Assembly (NCBI RefSeq): GCF_012184415.1
Contig: NZ_VTOX01000008.1
Span: 124,001 to 188,000 of the forward strand
From: Ramlibacter lithotrophicus
GTDB lineage: Bacteria; Pseudomonadota; Gammaproteobacteria; Burkholderiales; Burkholderiaceae_C
Direction of reading: 5' to 3'
Length of the DNA: 64,000 nt
Shown: one piece after another, positions 25,938 through 33,302 of the stretch
How positions within the stretch are numbered: position 1 is the first letter of the stretch
Layout: every line of letters starts with the position of its first letter
Notes under the pieces: model-generated
The model's database searches: none
Told to the model about the DNA's origin: nothing
Seen by the model: the letters and a program-made list of their open reading frames with translations, nothing else
Program-made: the position numbers and the translations under genes

Positions 25938-25959
25938 TTGTCATCTCGCTGTCATGCAT
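25938..25959 (+). promoter_or_regulatory. Pho box for the small-protein/M14/hydrolase operon
   Basis: TTGTCATCTCG followed by CTGTCATGCAT gives GTCAT twice exactly 11 bp apart, one of the closest matches to the E. coli consensus in the window. It lies 39 bp before the ATG of the 37-residue protein. Confidence 0.85.
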
Positions 25960-25998
25960 CCAGGCGAAACTGCGCCAAGAATGATCGCGGAGACGGGC

Positions 25999-26112
25999 AT
26001 GAACAAATGGTCGGCCGCCAGCGCGCTGGCGCTCGCGCTCGCGGTCGCTGGTGGGCTCCTGGAGTTCGCGCGCCTGCAAGTCTGGCGCTTGCGGTCCCGG
26101 GTGCTGCGCTGA
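25999..26112 (+). CDS. 37-residue single-span membrane protein
   Basis: Starts MNKWSAASALALALAVAGG and ends with a basic tail ARLQVWRLRSRVLR. One membrane helix covers about residues 6-24; the positive tail suggests the C-terminus faces the cytoplasm. The ATG at 25999 has GGAG seven bases upstream; an in-frame ATG at 25981 would add six residues. It is the first gene after a strong Pho box and is followed after 49 bp by the M14 peptidase gene. Function unknown. Confidence 0.55.
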   Translation: MNKWSAASALALALAVAGGLLEFARLQVWRLRSRVLR

Positions 26113-26161
26113 CGCGAACCGGACCCGCCTGGCGGCGTGCGCGCCGCGCCGCAACCGCTGC

Positions 26162-27172
26162 ATGAATCTGCCCGAACTGGCACAGCTCGAACGCCTGATC
26201 GCCAGCGCCGGCGGCGAACTCGAGGTGCGCATCGAGTGCACCGTCCGCCATGAAGGCCAGGAACTGCCGGTCTACGTCCTGGCCCTGGGCACTCCTGCGC
26301 CGGAGGCACCCGCAGTCGGGTTCTTCGGCGGCGTGCACGGCCTGGAGCGCATCGGTACGCGCGTGGTGATCGCCTTTCTGCACAACCTGGTGGCGCGGCT
26401 GCGCTGGGATGCCGCGCTGCACGGCTTGCTGGCCCGGGTGCGGGTGGTCTGCATGCCATTGGTGAACCCAGGTGGCATGGCGCGCGGCACGCGGGCCAAT
26501 CCCGCCGGGGTCGACCTCATGCGCAACGCGCCGGTGGAGGCGGCCGACCCCGTGCCTTTCCTCGTGGGCGGCCATCGCATCAGCGCCGGCTTGCCGTGGT
26601 ACCGCGGCCGGGCCGATGCGCCGATGGAGCCGGAAAGCCGCGCGCTCTGCGCCGCTGTGCAGCGAGAGCTTCACCGCAGGCCATTCAGCATCGCCCTGGA
26701 TTGCCACTCCGGGTTCGGCATGCGCGACCGCCTCTGGTTTCCCTACGCGCACCGTCGCCAGCCCATGCCGCAGCTGGCCCAGTTGCATGCGCTGCAGGAG
26801 ATCTTCCGCGAGTCGCAACCCTTCCACCCGTACGAGTTCGAGCCGCAAAGTCGCCAGTACCTGGCGCATGGCGATCTCTGGGATCACCTGCACCGGTGCG
26901 CGCCGGACGGCTTGGGCGAGGTGTTCCTGCCGCTGACACTCGAAATGGGTTCCTGGCTGTGGGTGAAGAAGAATCCCCGCCAGGTGTTCCGCCGCGACGG
27001 CATCTTCAATCCGCTGATCGAGCACCGGGAGCACCGGGTGCTGCGCCGCCATGTGCCGCTGCTCGAATTCATGCTGCGCGCCGCGGCGGGATACCGTGGC
27101 TGGCTGCCGGACGGTCCGGCGCTCGAGGCGCATCAGCGGCAGGCGCTGGCCCGCTGGTACGGTGTGCGATGA
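26162..27172 (+). CDS. M14 family zinc peptidase/deacylase
   Basis: A 336-residue cytoplasmic protein of the zinc carboxypeptidase (M14)/aspartoacylase fold. Zinc ligands are seen as GGVHGLER (His59, Glu62) and DCHSG (His182); VNPGGMARGTRANPAGVDLMRN supplies the substrate-binding Arg/Asn, and Glu261 in LTLEMGSW is a likely catalytic base. There is no signal peptide, so cell-wall peptide recycling or deacylation inside the cell are possible. It overlaps the hydrolase gene by 4 bp and is controlled by a Pho box, an unusual setting for this family. Confidence 0.8.
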   Translation: MNLPELAQLERLIASAGGELEVRIECTVRHEGQELPVYVLALGTPAPEAPAVGFFGGVHGLERIGTRVVIAFLHNLVARLRWDAALHGLLARVRVVCMPLVNPGGMARGTRANPAGVDLMRNAPVEAADPVPFLVGGHRISAGLPWYRGRADAPMEPESRALCAAVQRELHRRPFSIALDCHSGFGMRDRLWFPYAHRRQPMPQLAQLHALQEIFRESQPFHPYEFEPQSRQYLAHGDLWDHLHRCAPDGLGEVFLPLTLEMGSWLWVKKNPRQVFRRDGIFNPLIEHREHRVLRRHVPLLEFMLRAAAGYRGWLPDGPALEAHQRQALARWYGVR

Positions 27173-27936
27173 CGACCTGGGTGCTGCTGCGGGGCTGGGC
27201 GCGCGAGGCGCGCCATTGGGAGGAATTTCCGCAGGTACTGGCCGCCGCCCTGCCGCCCGGGAACCGCGTGCTGGCGCTGGACCTGCCCGGCAACGGCGCG
27301 CGCAATGGCGAACCGAGTCCCGCCAGCGCCGCCGCGATGGTGGGCGCGCTGCGTGCCGACCTCCAGCGGCATACGCCTGGCGGCCCTTACGGCGTCGTGG
27401 CGCTGTCGCTGGGGGGAATGGTCGCCTGGCAGTGGGCGTGCGAGCGTCCGCAGGAGCTGGCCGCCTGCGTGCTGATCAACACCAGTGTCGGCGCCCGCTC
27501 GCCCTTCTGGCGGCGGCTGCGACCGGCGGCGTATCTGCCATTGCTGGGATTGCTGCGGCCGGGGCTCGGTCCTCTGGAACGCGAGCACGCCATCCTCGCA
27601 CTGACCAGCAACCACCGCGCCGCGGACGCCGCCCTGGCCGAGCGCTGGGCGGCCTACGCGCGCGAGCGGCCGGTCACGGTCGCCGACGCCGTGCGCCAAC
27701 TGGTGGCCGCCGCGCGCTACCGGGCGCCGCCGGCGGCGCCCCGGGTCCCGATCCTGCTGCTGGCCGCGCGGGCCGATCGCCTGGTGTCGGCGCAATGCTC
27801 GCGCAGCATGGGGCAGCACTGGCAACTGCCGGTTCGCACGCATGAATCGGCGGGACACGATCTGCCGCTGGACGCGCCGCAGTGGGTGGCGGCGGAAGTG
27901 GCGCGGTGGTGGGGCGCAGCAGGCGTCGGGTGCTGA
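27169..27936 (+). CDS. Alpha/beta hydrolase
   Basis: A 255-residue alpha/beta hydrolase. The nucleophile elbow is ALSLGG (Ser80), the acid probably Asp in ARADRLVS and the base His in SAGHDLPLD. The usual HG oxyanion motif is replaced by LRGWAREARHW, as in BioH/MenH-like members and thioesterase-type enzymes. It is translationally coupled to the M14 gene (ATGA overlap). The same operon sits next to lipid-remodelling genes, so lipid or ester turnover in phosphate starvation is plausible (inference). Confidence 0.8.
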   Translation: MTTWVLLRGWAREARHWEEFPQVLAAALPPGNRVLALDLPGNGARNGEPSPASAAAMVGALRADLQRHTPGGPYGVVALSLGGMVAWQWACERPQELAACVLINTSVGARSPFWRRLRPAAYLPLLGLLRPGLGPLEREHAILALTSNHRAADAALAERWAAYARERPVTVADAVRQLVAAARYRAPPAAPRVPILLLAARADRLVSAQCSRSMGQHWQLPVRTHESAGHDLPLDAPQWVAAEVARWWGAAGVGC

Positions 27937-27942
27937 GCGGCG

Positions 27943-27986
27943 CTGTCACATGCGCGCCATGGAAGTGCCATCAGGGTGTCATGCGC
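27943..27986 (+). promoter_or_regulatory. Four-repeat Pho box for olsB-plcP-agt
   Basis: Four 11-mers run head to tail: CTGTCACATGC, GCGCCATGGAA, GTGCCATCAGG and GTGTCATGCGC. The cores TGTCAC, CGCCAT, TGCCAT and TGTCAT are in register. The block is 44 bp, the same size as the phoX array, and ends 39 bp before the olsB start. Confidence 0.85.
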
Positions 27987-28025
27987 CGACTCGACACTGG
28001 GCGGCGTTCACACAGGAGTCTTCGG

Positions 28026-28850
28026 ATGAACGAGCTGCCGATCCCCACGTTGCCCTTGTCGCCGGCGAGGCGGTCCCGGGCGGCGCTGCACCGTCCGCAT
28101 CATGGCCAGCCTGCGGCGCCGGGCGGTGCCATCTCGGCGACCTGGGCACGCCACCAGGACGAGGTGCGCGAGGCCCAGCGCCTGAGGTACCAGGTGTTCG
28201 CGGGCGAGATGGGTGCGCGACTCGACGCGCGCATCGCGGGCCATGACATCGACCTGTTCGACGAGTACTGCGAGCACCTGATCGTGCGCGAACTGGAGTC
28301 GGGGCAGGTCATCGGCACCTACCGCGTGCTCACGCCAGCCCAGGCCCGCCGCGTCGGCAGCCTCTACAGCGACACCGAGTTCGATTTGGTGCGGCTGCGC
28401 GCCTTGCGCGAGCGGATGGTGGAACTGGGGCGCAGCTGCGTGCATCCGAACCATCGGAACGGCGGCGTCATCATGACGCTGTGGGGCGCCCTCGGCGCCT
28501 TCATGGTGCGCAACGACCTGGACGTGATGATCGGCTGCGCCAGCATTCCCATGCTGCACAACGGCATCGTGAGCGGCGACGTCGCGGCCAGCATCTGGCG
28601 CCAGCTGCGCGAGACGCACCTGGCGCCGGTGGAGGACCAGGTGCGCCCGCGCCTGCCGCTGCCGGTGGAGGCGCTGGACGGCTGCCTGCCGGTCGAGCCG
28701 CCGCCGCTGATCAAGGGCTACCTCAGGCTGGGGGCGAAGGTGCTGGGACCGCCGGCGTGGGATCCCGACTTCAACAGCGCGGACCTGCCGCTGATGATGC
28801 GGCTGTCCGACCTTCCGGCCCGTTATCGCAAGCACTTCCTGGGCGACTGA
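28026..28850 (+). CDS. olsB: Ornithine-lipid N-acyltransferase (OlsB-like)
   Basis: A 274-residue acyltransferase of the OlsB/hemolysin-like GNAT group, which links a 3-hydroxy fatty acid from ACP to the alpha-amino group of ornithine. Landmarks: AQRLRYQVFAGEMGA, DIDLFDEYCEHLIVRE, VIGTYRVLTP, SDTEFDLVRL, ELGRSCVHPNHR and MIGCASIPML. The N-terminal ~40 residues are low in order. No olsA is in the window; the second acylation would need a partner elsewhere. It opens a Pho-box operon with plcP and agt, all aimed at replacing phospholipids by phosphorus-free lipids. Confidence 0.85.
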   Translation: MNELPIPTLPLSPARRSRAALHRPHHGQPAAPGGAISATWARHQDEVREAQRLRYQVFAGEMGARLDARIAGHDIDLFDEYCEHLIVRELESGQVIGTYRVLTPAQARRVGSLYSDTEFDLVRLRALRERMVELGRSCVHPNHRNGGVIMTLWGALGAFMVRNDLDVMIGCASIPMLHNGIVSGDVAASIWRQLRETHLAPVEDQVRPRLPLPVEALDGCLPVEPPPLIKGYLRLGAKVLGPPAWDPDFNSADLPLMMRLSDLPARYRKHFLGD

Positions 28851-29711
28851 ATGCGCGCGGCCTTCGACGGACTCGGCCCGCTGCTGCCGCAGCTCGGAGC
28901 GCCGCCGTGGGCGGACGCCGACGAGGCGGCCGGCGCGCGCCGCGTGCGCAGCGTGTTCATCTCCGACGTGCATCTGGGTACGCGGGGCTGCCAGGCAGTC
29001 GCGCTGCTGGACTTCCTGAAAGCCCATCCGAGCGATCATCTCTACCTGGTCGGCGACATCGTCGATGGCTGGCAGTTGCGCAAGGGCTGGTACTGGCCGC
29101 AGGCGCACAACGACGTGGTGCAAAAGGTGCTGCGCGCCGCCCGCAAGGGCTGCCGTGTCGTCTTCGTGCCCGGCAACCACGACGAATTCGCGCGCCAGTT
29201 CGCGGGCCATTCGTTCGGCGGAATCGAGGTCCTGCACGACGCGGTGCACGTGACGGCCGACGGGCGCCGCTTGTGGGTGATCCACGGTGATGCCTTCGAC
29301 GCGGTGGTGCAATGCGCGCGCTGGCTCGCCTATGTCGGCGACACCTTGTACGAGTTCAGCCTGCGCCTGAACCGCCACCTCAACCACCTGCGGGCCCGGC
29401 TGGGGCTGCCGTACTGGTCACTGTCCGCATGGCTCAAGCACAAGGTGAAGAAGGCGCTCAGCTACGTCACCGATTTCGAGCATGCCGTCGCGCGCGAGGC
29501 GCGGCGGCGGGGCCACCACGGCGTCGTCTGCGGCCACATCCATCGCGCGGAGATGCGGATGATCGACGGGGTGCTGTACTGCAACGACGGCGACTGGGTC
29601 GAGAGCCTTACCGCCCTCGTCGAGCACCACGACGGGAGGCTCGAACTGGTGACGTGGGCGCCGCCGATCCATGGGCGAGCGGGCCACACCATCAAGGAGC
29701 ATGTCGAATGA
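28851..29711 (+). CDS. plcP: PlcP-type phospholipase C / LpxH-like metallophosphoesterase
   Basis: A 286-residue calcineurin-type phosphoesterase with all metal motifs: Asp39-x-His41, GDIVD (68-72), GNHD (108-111), HGD (145-147) and GHIH (228-231). The blocks GWYWPQAHNDVV and NRHLNHLR are those of the PlcP group, often annotated as UDP-2,3-diacylglucosamine diphosphatase. PlcP cuts phosphatidylglycerol and phosphatidylethanolamine to diacylglycerol in phosphate-starved alphaproteobacteria and marine bacteria. It starts directly after the olsB stop and overlaps the glycosyltransferase gene (ATGA). The Pho box and agt neighbour favour PlcP over a lipid A enzyme. Confidence 0.82.
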   Translation: MRAAFDGLGPLLPQLGAPPWADADEAAGARRVRSVFISDVHLGTRGCQAVALLDFLKAHPSDHLYLVGDIVDGWQLRKGWYWPQAHNDVVQKVLRAARKGCRVVFVPGNHDEFARQFAGHSFGGIEVLHDAVHVTADGRRLWVIHGDAFDAVVQCARWLAYVGDTLYEFSLRLNRHLNHLRARLGLPYWSLSAWLKHKVKKALSYVTDFEHAVAREARRRGHHGVVCGHIHRAEMRMIDGVLYCNDGDWVESLTALVEHHDGRLELVTWAPPIHGRAGHTIKEHVE

Positions 29712-30796
29712 AGATCGCGCTGGTCACCGATGCCTGGGCGCCGCAGGTCAACGGCGTCGTCACCACCTTGCTCGAACTGGTGAAGGAGCTCACCGCCGCC
29801 GGGCATGAAGTGCTGGTGGTGGAGCCGGGCCAGTTCCGCACCCGGCCGTGCCCGGGGTATGCAGGCATCGACCTGGCCATCCGTCCGGGGCGGCAGCTGG
29901 CGCGGCAGATCGACGCGTTCGCGCCCGATGCCATCCACCTGGCGACGGAAGGGCCGCTGGGGTGGGCGGGGCGCAGGTACTGCCTGCGACGCGGCCTGGC
30001 CTTCACCACGGCATTCCACACCAAGTTCCCCGAGATCGTGAACGCGGCGGTGAAGCTCCCGGTGTCGTGGGGCTATGCGTTGATGCGGCGCTTCCACGGT
30101 CCTTCGTCGGGGATCATGGTGCCGACCCGCAGCGTGCTCGGGATGCTGGAGCAGCGCCGCTTTCACAACCTGCGCGCCTGGACCCACGGGGTCGACACGC
30201 GCCTGTTCCCGTTCCAGCGGGAGCCGCAGGCGCATGAACTGCTCGCCGGGCTGCCGCGGCCGATCGCGCTCTTCGTCGGTCGCGTCTCCTACGAAAAGAA
30301 CATCCAGGCCTTCCTCGACATGGCATTCACTGGCAGCAAGGTGGTCTGCGGCGTCGGGCCGGTGGCCACCCGGCTGCAGCAGCGGCATCCACACGCGCGC
30401 TGGATCGGCCTGCTGCCGCGGGCCGAACTGGCCCGCCTCTACGCGGCCGCCGACGTCTTCGTCTTCCCCAGCCATGCCGACACCTTCGGCCTGGTGATGG
30501 TGGAAGCGATGGCCTGCGGCACGCCGGTCGCGGCGTTTCCGGTCGACGGGCCGCTGGAAGTGCTGGGCCGGCTGCACCCTGACGGCACGCGGCCGTTGGG
30601 CGGAGCTCTGCACGACGACCTGCGCACCGCGTGCGCCGCGGCGCTGTCGGTGCCGCGCGAAGAGGCGCGCGAGCGCGCGATGGATTTCAGCTGGCGCGTC
30701 GCGAGCGAGATGTTCGAGGCGTTCCTGGTGCCCGCGCGGCGCGCGCGGATGGTCCGGGAGCACGCGCCGGGCAAAGGGGTGGCGACATGGATCTGA
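29708..30796 (+). CDS. agt: GT4 glycosyltransferase, Agt-like diacylglycerol glycosyltransferase
   Basis: A 362-residue GT-B enzyme of family GT4. The N-terminal half has VTDAWAPQVNGVVTTL and HLATEGPLGWAGRRYC; the C-terminal half carries ALFVGRVSYEKNIQAFL and the nucleotide-sugar site FPSHADTFGLVMVEAMACGTPVAAFP. Such enzymes (Agt in Agrobacterium, next to plcP in many bacteria) put a hexose or uronic acid on diacylglycerol, making glycolipids in place of phospholipids. Mannosyltransferases are similar in sequence, so the sugar is not certain. It overlaps sixA by 10 bp. Confidence 0.82.
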   Translation: MKIALVTDAWAPQVNGVVTTLLELVKELTAAGHEVLVVEPGQFRTRPCPGYAGIDLAIRPGRQLARQIDAFAPDAIHLATEGPLGWAGRRYCLRRGLAFTTAFHTKFPEIVNAAVKLPVSWGYALMRRFHGPSSGIMVPTRSVLGMLEQRRFHNLRAWTHGVDTRLFPFQREPQAHELLAGLPRPIALFVGRVSYEKNIQAFLDMAFTGSKVVCGVGPVATRLQQRHPHARWIGLLPRAELARLYAAADVFVFPSHADTFGLVMVEAMACGTPVAAFPVDGPLEVLGRLHPDGTRPLGGALHDDLRTACAAALSVPREEARERAMDFSWRVASEMFEAFLVPARRARMVREHAPGKGVATWI

Positions 30797-31248
30797 TCCT
30801 CTGGCGCCATCCGGAAGCCGAGGACGAGGCGGAGGGGCAGGACGACCTCGACCGCGCATTGACGTCGCGTGGCGAAAAGCACGCGGCACGGGTGGCCGCG
30901 TGGCTGGACCGGCACCTGGGCGAAGGGGCGCGCGTGCTGTGCAGCCCGGCCCGGCGCTGCGAGCAGACGGCGCTGGCACTTGCGCGCAAGTACAAGGTGG
31001 TGGATGCGCTGGCGCCGGAGCGCGGGGGGGCGGCGCTGCTGGATGCGGCGCACTGGCCGTCGGCGCGGCAGCCGGTGGTGGTGATCGGCCACCAGCCGAC
31101 GCTCGGCGAAGTCGTGTCGCAGCTGCTGCGGATCCAGGGCGACCAATGCGCTTTCCGCAAGGGAAGCGCCTGGTGGCTGCGCACCCGCGAGCGCGACGGC
31201 CACGTCCAGACAGTGGTGTGGGCGGTGCAGACGCCGGAACTGGTCTAG
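30787..31248 (+). CDS. sixA: SixA-like phosphohistidine phosphatase
   Basis: A 153-residue histidine-phosphatase superfamily protein. The active site reads LWRHPEAED (RHP in place of RHG, as in many SixA members), with CSPARRCEQTA and the second His in VIGHQPTLGE. SixA removes phosphate from histidines, for instance in phosphotransfer proteins. As last gene of the lipid-remodelling operon its target is unknown. Its stop codon overlaps that of the gene on the other strand by four bases. Confidence 0.85.
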   Translation: MDLILWRHPEAEDEAEGQDDLDRALTSRGEKHAARVAAWLDRHLGEGARVLCSPARRCEQTALALARKYKVVDALAPERGGAALLDAAHWPSARQPVVVIGHQPTLGEVVSQLLRIQGDQCAFRKGSAWWLRTRERDGHVQTVVWAVQTPELV

Positions 31249-31685
31249 GACGCTTTTTCCTCGGTCTTCACCTTCGCGGGCCGGCCGGTCTTGATCGCGG
31301 GCAGGCCCGCCAGCAGCCCCAGCAGCTGTGCATCCGGCATCGCGCTCAGTGCCATCACACCGGCGCGCAGCATCTCGCTCTTCTTCGAGGGGCGGCCGAG
31401 CCGGGCGGCGCGCGCTTTCAGCACGTCGATCGCAGCGTACTCGGACTTCGGCATGGTGAAGCTGTCGCGCACCAGCTTGACCTTCTTTTCCTTTTCCACG
31501 CCGGCCACCAGGCCCGCGCCTTGCGGCGCCGCCGGCGCTTGCGGTGCGGCGGCCGGTTTCGCAGCGACGGCCGCCGGTGCTGGCCGCGCGGGTCCGGCTG
31601 GCGCGCGCTTGACGGCGGTTCGCCTGGCGGCGCCGGCCTTGGGCGGCGCTTTCGGTTTGCTGGCGGAGGATCGGGCGACGGCCAT
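31245..31685 (-). CDS. Basic Ala/Pro/Lys-rich probable DNA-binding protein
   Basis: A 146-residue protein in two parts. Residues 1-60 are a disordered tail of Lys, Ala and Pro (SSASKPKAPPKAG, RRTAVKRAPAGPARPAP), as in histone H1-like proteins. The C-terminal part (VRDSFTMPKSEYAAIDVLKARAARLGRPSKKSEML) resembles a ribbon-helix-helix fold: a short strand, then two helices with PSKKSEMLRAG. This suggests a nucleoid or regulatory protein. A 27-bp palindrome sits between its ribosome site (AAGGAGCT) and upstream DNA, suggesting self-regulation. Confidence 0.65.
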   Translation of the reverse strand: MAVARSSASKPKAPPKAGAARRTAVKRAPAGPARPAPAAVAAKPAAAPQAPAAPQGAGLVAGVEKEKKVKLVRDSFTMPKSEYAAIDVLKARAARLGRPSKKSEMLRAGVMALSAMPDAQLLGLLAGLPAIKTGRPAKVKTEEKAS

Positions 31686-31697
31686 GTAAGCTCCTTG

Positions 31698-31724
31698 AAA
31701 CGGTATAAATAGTTTATACGGTTT
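31698..31724. promoter_or_regulatory. 27-bp AT-rich palindromic operator
   Basis: AAAC-x-GTATAAA-TAG-TTTATAC-x-GTTT: the arms are perfect complements apart from one position. It begins 13 bp before the start of the ribbon-helix-helix-like gene and is the most AT-rich run in several kilobases. A bound protein would block the promoter or the leader of that gene; self-control is the simplest reading. It is also 35 bp from the end of ppx. Confidence 0.65.
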
Positions 31725-31759
31725 GCGCGGCGCCGTCGAGCAACACCGGCGAGGCCGCC

Positions 31760-33229
31760 TCAGGCCAGGGCCAGCGACCAGGGCGTCTTCTGCCAGGCCA
31801 GGGATTCCTGGCGCAGCAGGTGCGCGGACTGCGGCCAGGCGGCGGTCCACCCCTCGCGCACGGACAGGCGCAGTTCGCGGCCCGCTCCCTGCAGCAGCAG
31901 CCCCTTCACATCGGGATCGCGTCGCGCGTGGCAGAGAATCACGGCCAGCCTCAGGCACAGCAACTGATGGACGAAGGCCTCGTCCTCGAAATCCGCCTGC
32001 AGCTTGCGCAGCTTGCCGCGGTGTCCCAGCACCAGCAGGCTCAGGCGGTGCAGCTCGTCCTGTGTGAATCCGAGCGCGTCGACGTTGTCCAGGAGATACG
32101 CGCCGTGCTTGTGCGAGTCGCTGTGCGAGACCGCGTTGCCGATCTCGTGCAGGCGTCCTGCCCACATCAGGGCGCTCTCGGGGGCGGCCGCGCCCGGCCG
32201 CAGCTGGCGAAAGAGATGGCAGGCCAGGAGGCCGACGCGATCGCCTTGGCGGGGGTCGGCCTCGAACCTGGCCACCAGACGCGAGACCGTGGCCTCGCGC
32301 ACGTCGGTGGCGCGGTGCTCCCGGTCCAGCATGTCGTACAGGACGCCGTGGCGCAGCGCGCCGGCTGCCGGACGCATCTCGTCGATCTCGAGCAGCCGGA
32401 ACAACGCGCGCAGCACGCTGACGCCGCCGCCTATCACCGGCCGCCGGTCGTCCCGCAGGCCGCCGAGCCGCACCCTGTCGGCGCTGCGCGCTGCCAGCAG
32501 CCGGTCCACCAGCCAGTCGAGGCCATCCCACGAGATGACGCCTGGCGGTCTGCCCGCGGCGGCCACGATGTCGGCCACCGCGCCTACCGTTCCGGACGAG
32601 CCGTACGCCACCTCCCAGCCGACCGGGGCCGTTAGCGCCGCAGCCTCTTCGAGGATCGCCTGCGCGGCGATCTCGGCATGTTCGAACGCCGACGGCGTGA
32701 ACTGCCCGTCTGGGAAATAGCGGGTCGACCAGGTGACGCTGCCGACGCGGTAGCTTTCCATCAGCCGCGCGTCGAACTGCCGACCCAGGATCAGCTCGGT
32801 GGAGCGGCCGCCGATGTCCACCACCAGCCGGTGTTCGTCCGACTGCGGCAGCAGGCGGGCGACGCCCTGGTAGATGAGGCGTGCCTCTTCACGACCTGAG
32901 ATCACCTCGATCGGGAAGCCCAGCACCTGCCGGGCGCGCGCCAGGAAGACTTCACGGTTGCGCGCCTCGCGCAAGGTCTGGGTGGCGACGGCGCGGACCT
33001 GCCCGTCACCGAACCCGGCCAGGCGCTCGGCGAAGCGCGCGAGGCAGGCGTAGCCGCGGTCCATCGCCTCCGCGGTCAGGTTACGCGCCCCGTCCAGGCC
33101 GCCGCCCTGGCGCACCGTCTCCTTGAGGTATTCCACCCGGCGTACCTGGCCGTGCTCGTGGCGGCCGATCTCGAGCCGGAAGCTGTTGGAACCGAGATCG
33201 ACTGCGGCGAGCAGCGTACCGTCTTGCAT
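31760..33229 (-). CDS. ppx: Exopolyphosphatase
   Basis: A 489-residue Ppx/GppA-type phosphatase that removes terminal phosphates from polyphosphate. The actin-like fold is shown by AVDLGSNSFRLEIGR at the start, EEARLIYQGVA and DIGGRSTELILG, and the C-terminal HD-like region GRLHEIGNAVSHSDSHKHGAYLL. The ATG at 33229 sets the phosphate-binding loop near residue 10; the longer in-frame reading upstream is unlikely. No ppk1 is in the window. No Pho box was found at its start. Confidence 0.92.
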   Translation of the reverse strand: MQDGTLLAAVDLGSNSFRLEIGRHEHGQVRRVEYLKETVRQGGGLDGARNLTAEAMDRGYACLARFAERLAGFGDGQVRAVATQTLREARNREVFLARARQVLGFPIEVISGREEARLIYQGVARLLPQSDEHRLVVDIGGRSTELILGRQFDARLMESYRVGSVTWSTRYFPDGQFTPSAFEHAEIAAQAILEEAAALTAPVGWEVAYGSSGTVGAVADIVAAAGRPPGVISWDGLDWLVDRLLAARSADRVRLGGLRDDRRPVIGGGVSVLRALFRLLEIDEMRPAAGALRHGVLYDMLDREHRATDVREATVSRLVARFEADPRQGDRVGLLACHLFRQLRPGAAAPESALMWAGRLHEIGNAVSHSDSHKHGAYLLDNVDALGFTQDELHRLSLLVLGHRGKLRKLQADFEDEAFVHQLLCLRLAVILCHARRDPDVKGLLLQGAGRELRLSVREGWTAAWPQSAHLLRQESLAWQKTPWSLALA

Positions 33230-33302
33230 GCGTGGTGCCCAGGAGCGGTCAGGATAGCATCCGCTGGCACGGCGTGGGTGCGTGGCGCGCGGCCGGACCG
33301 CG

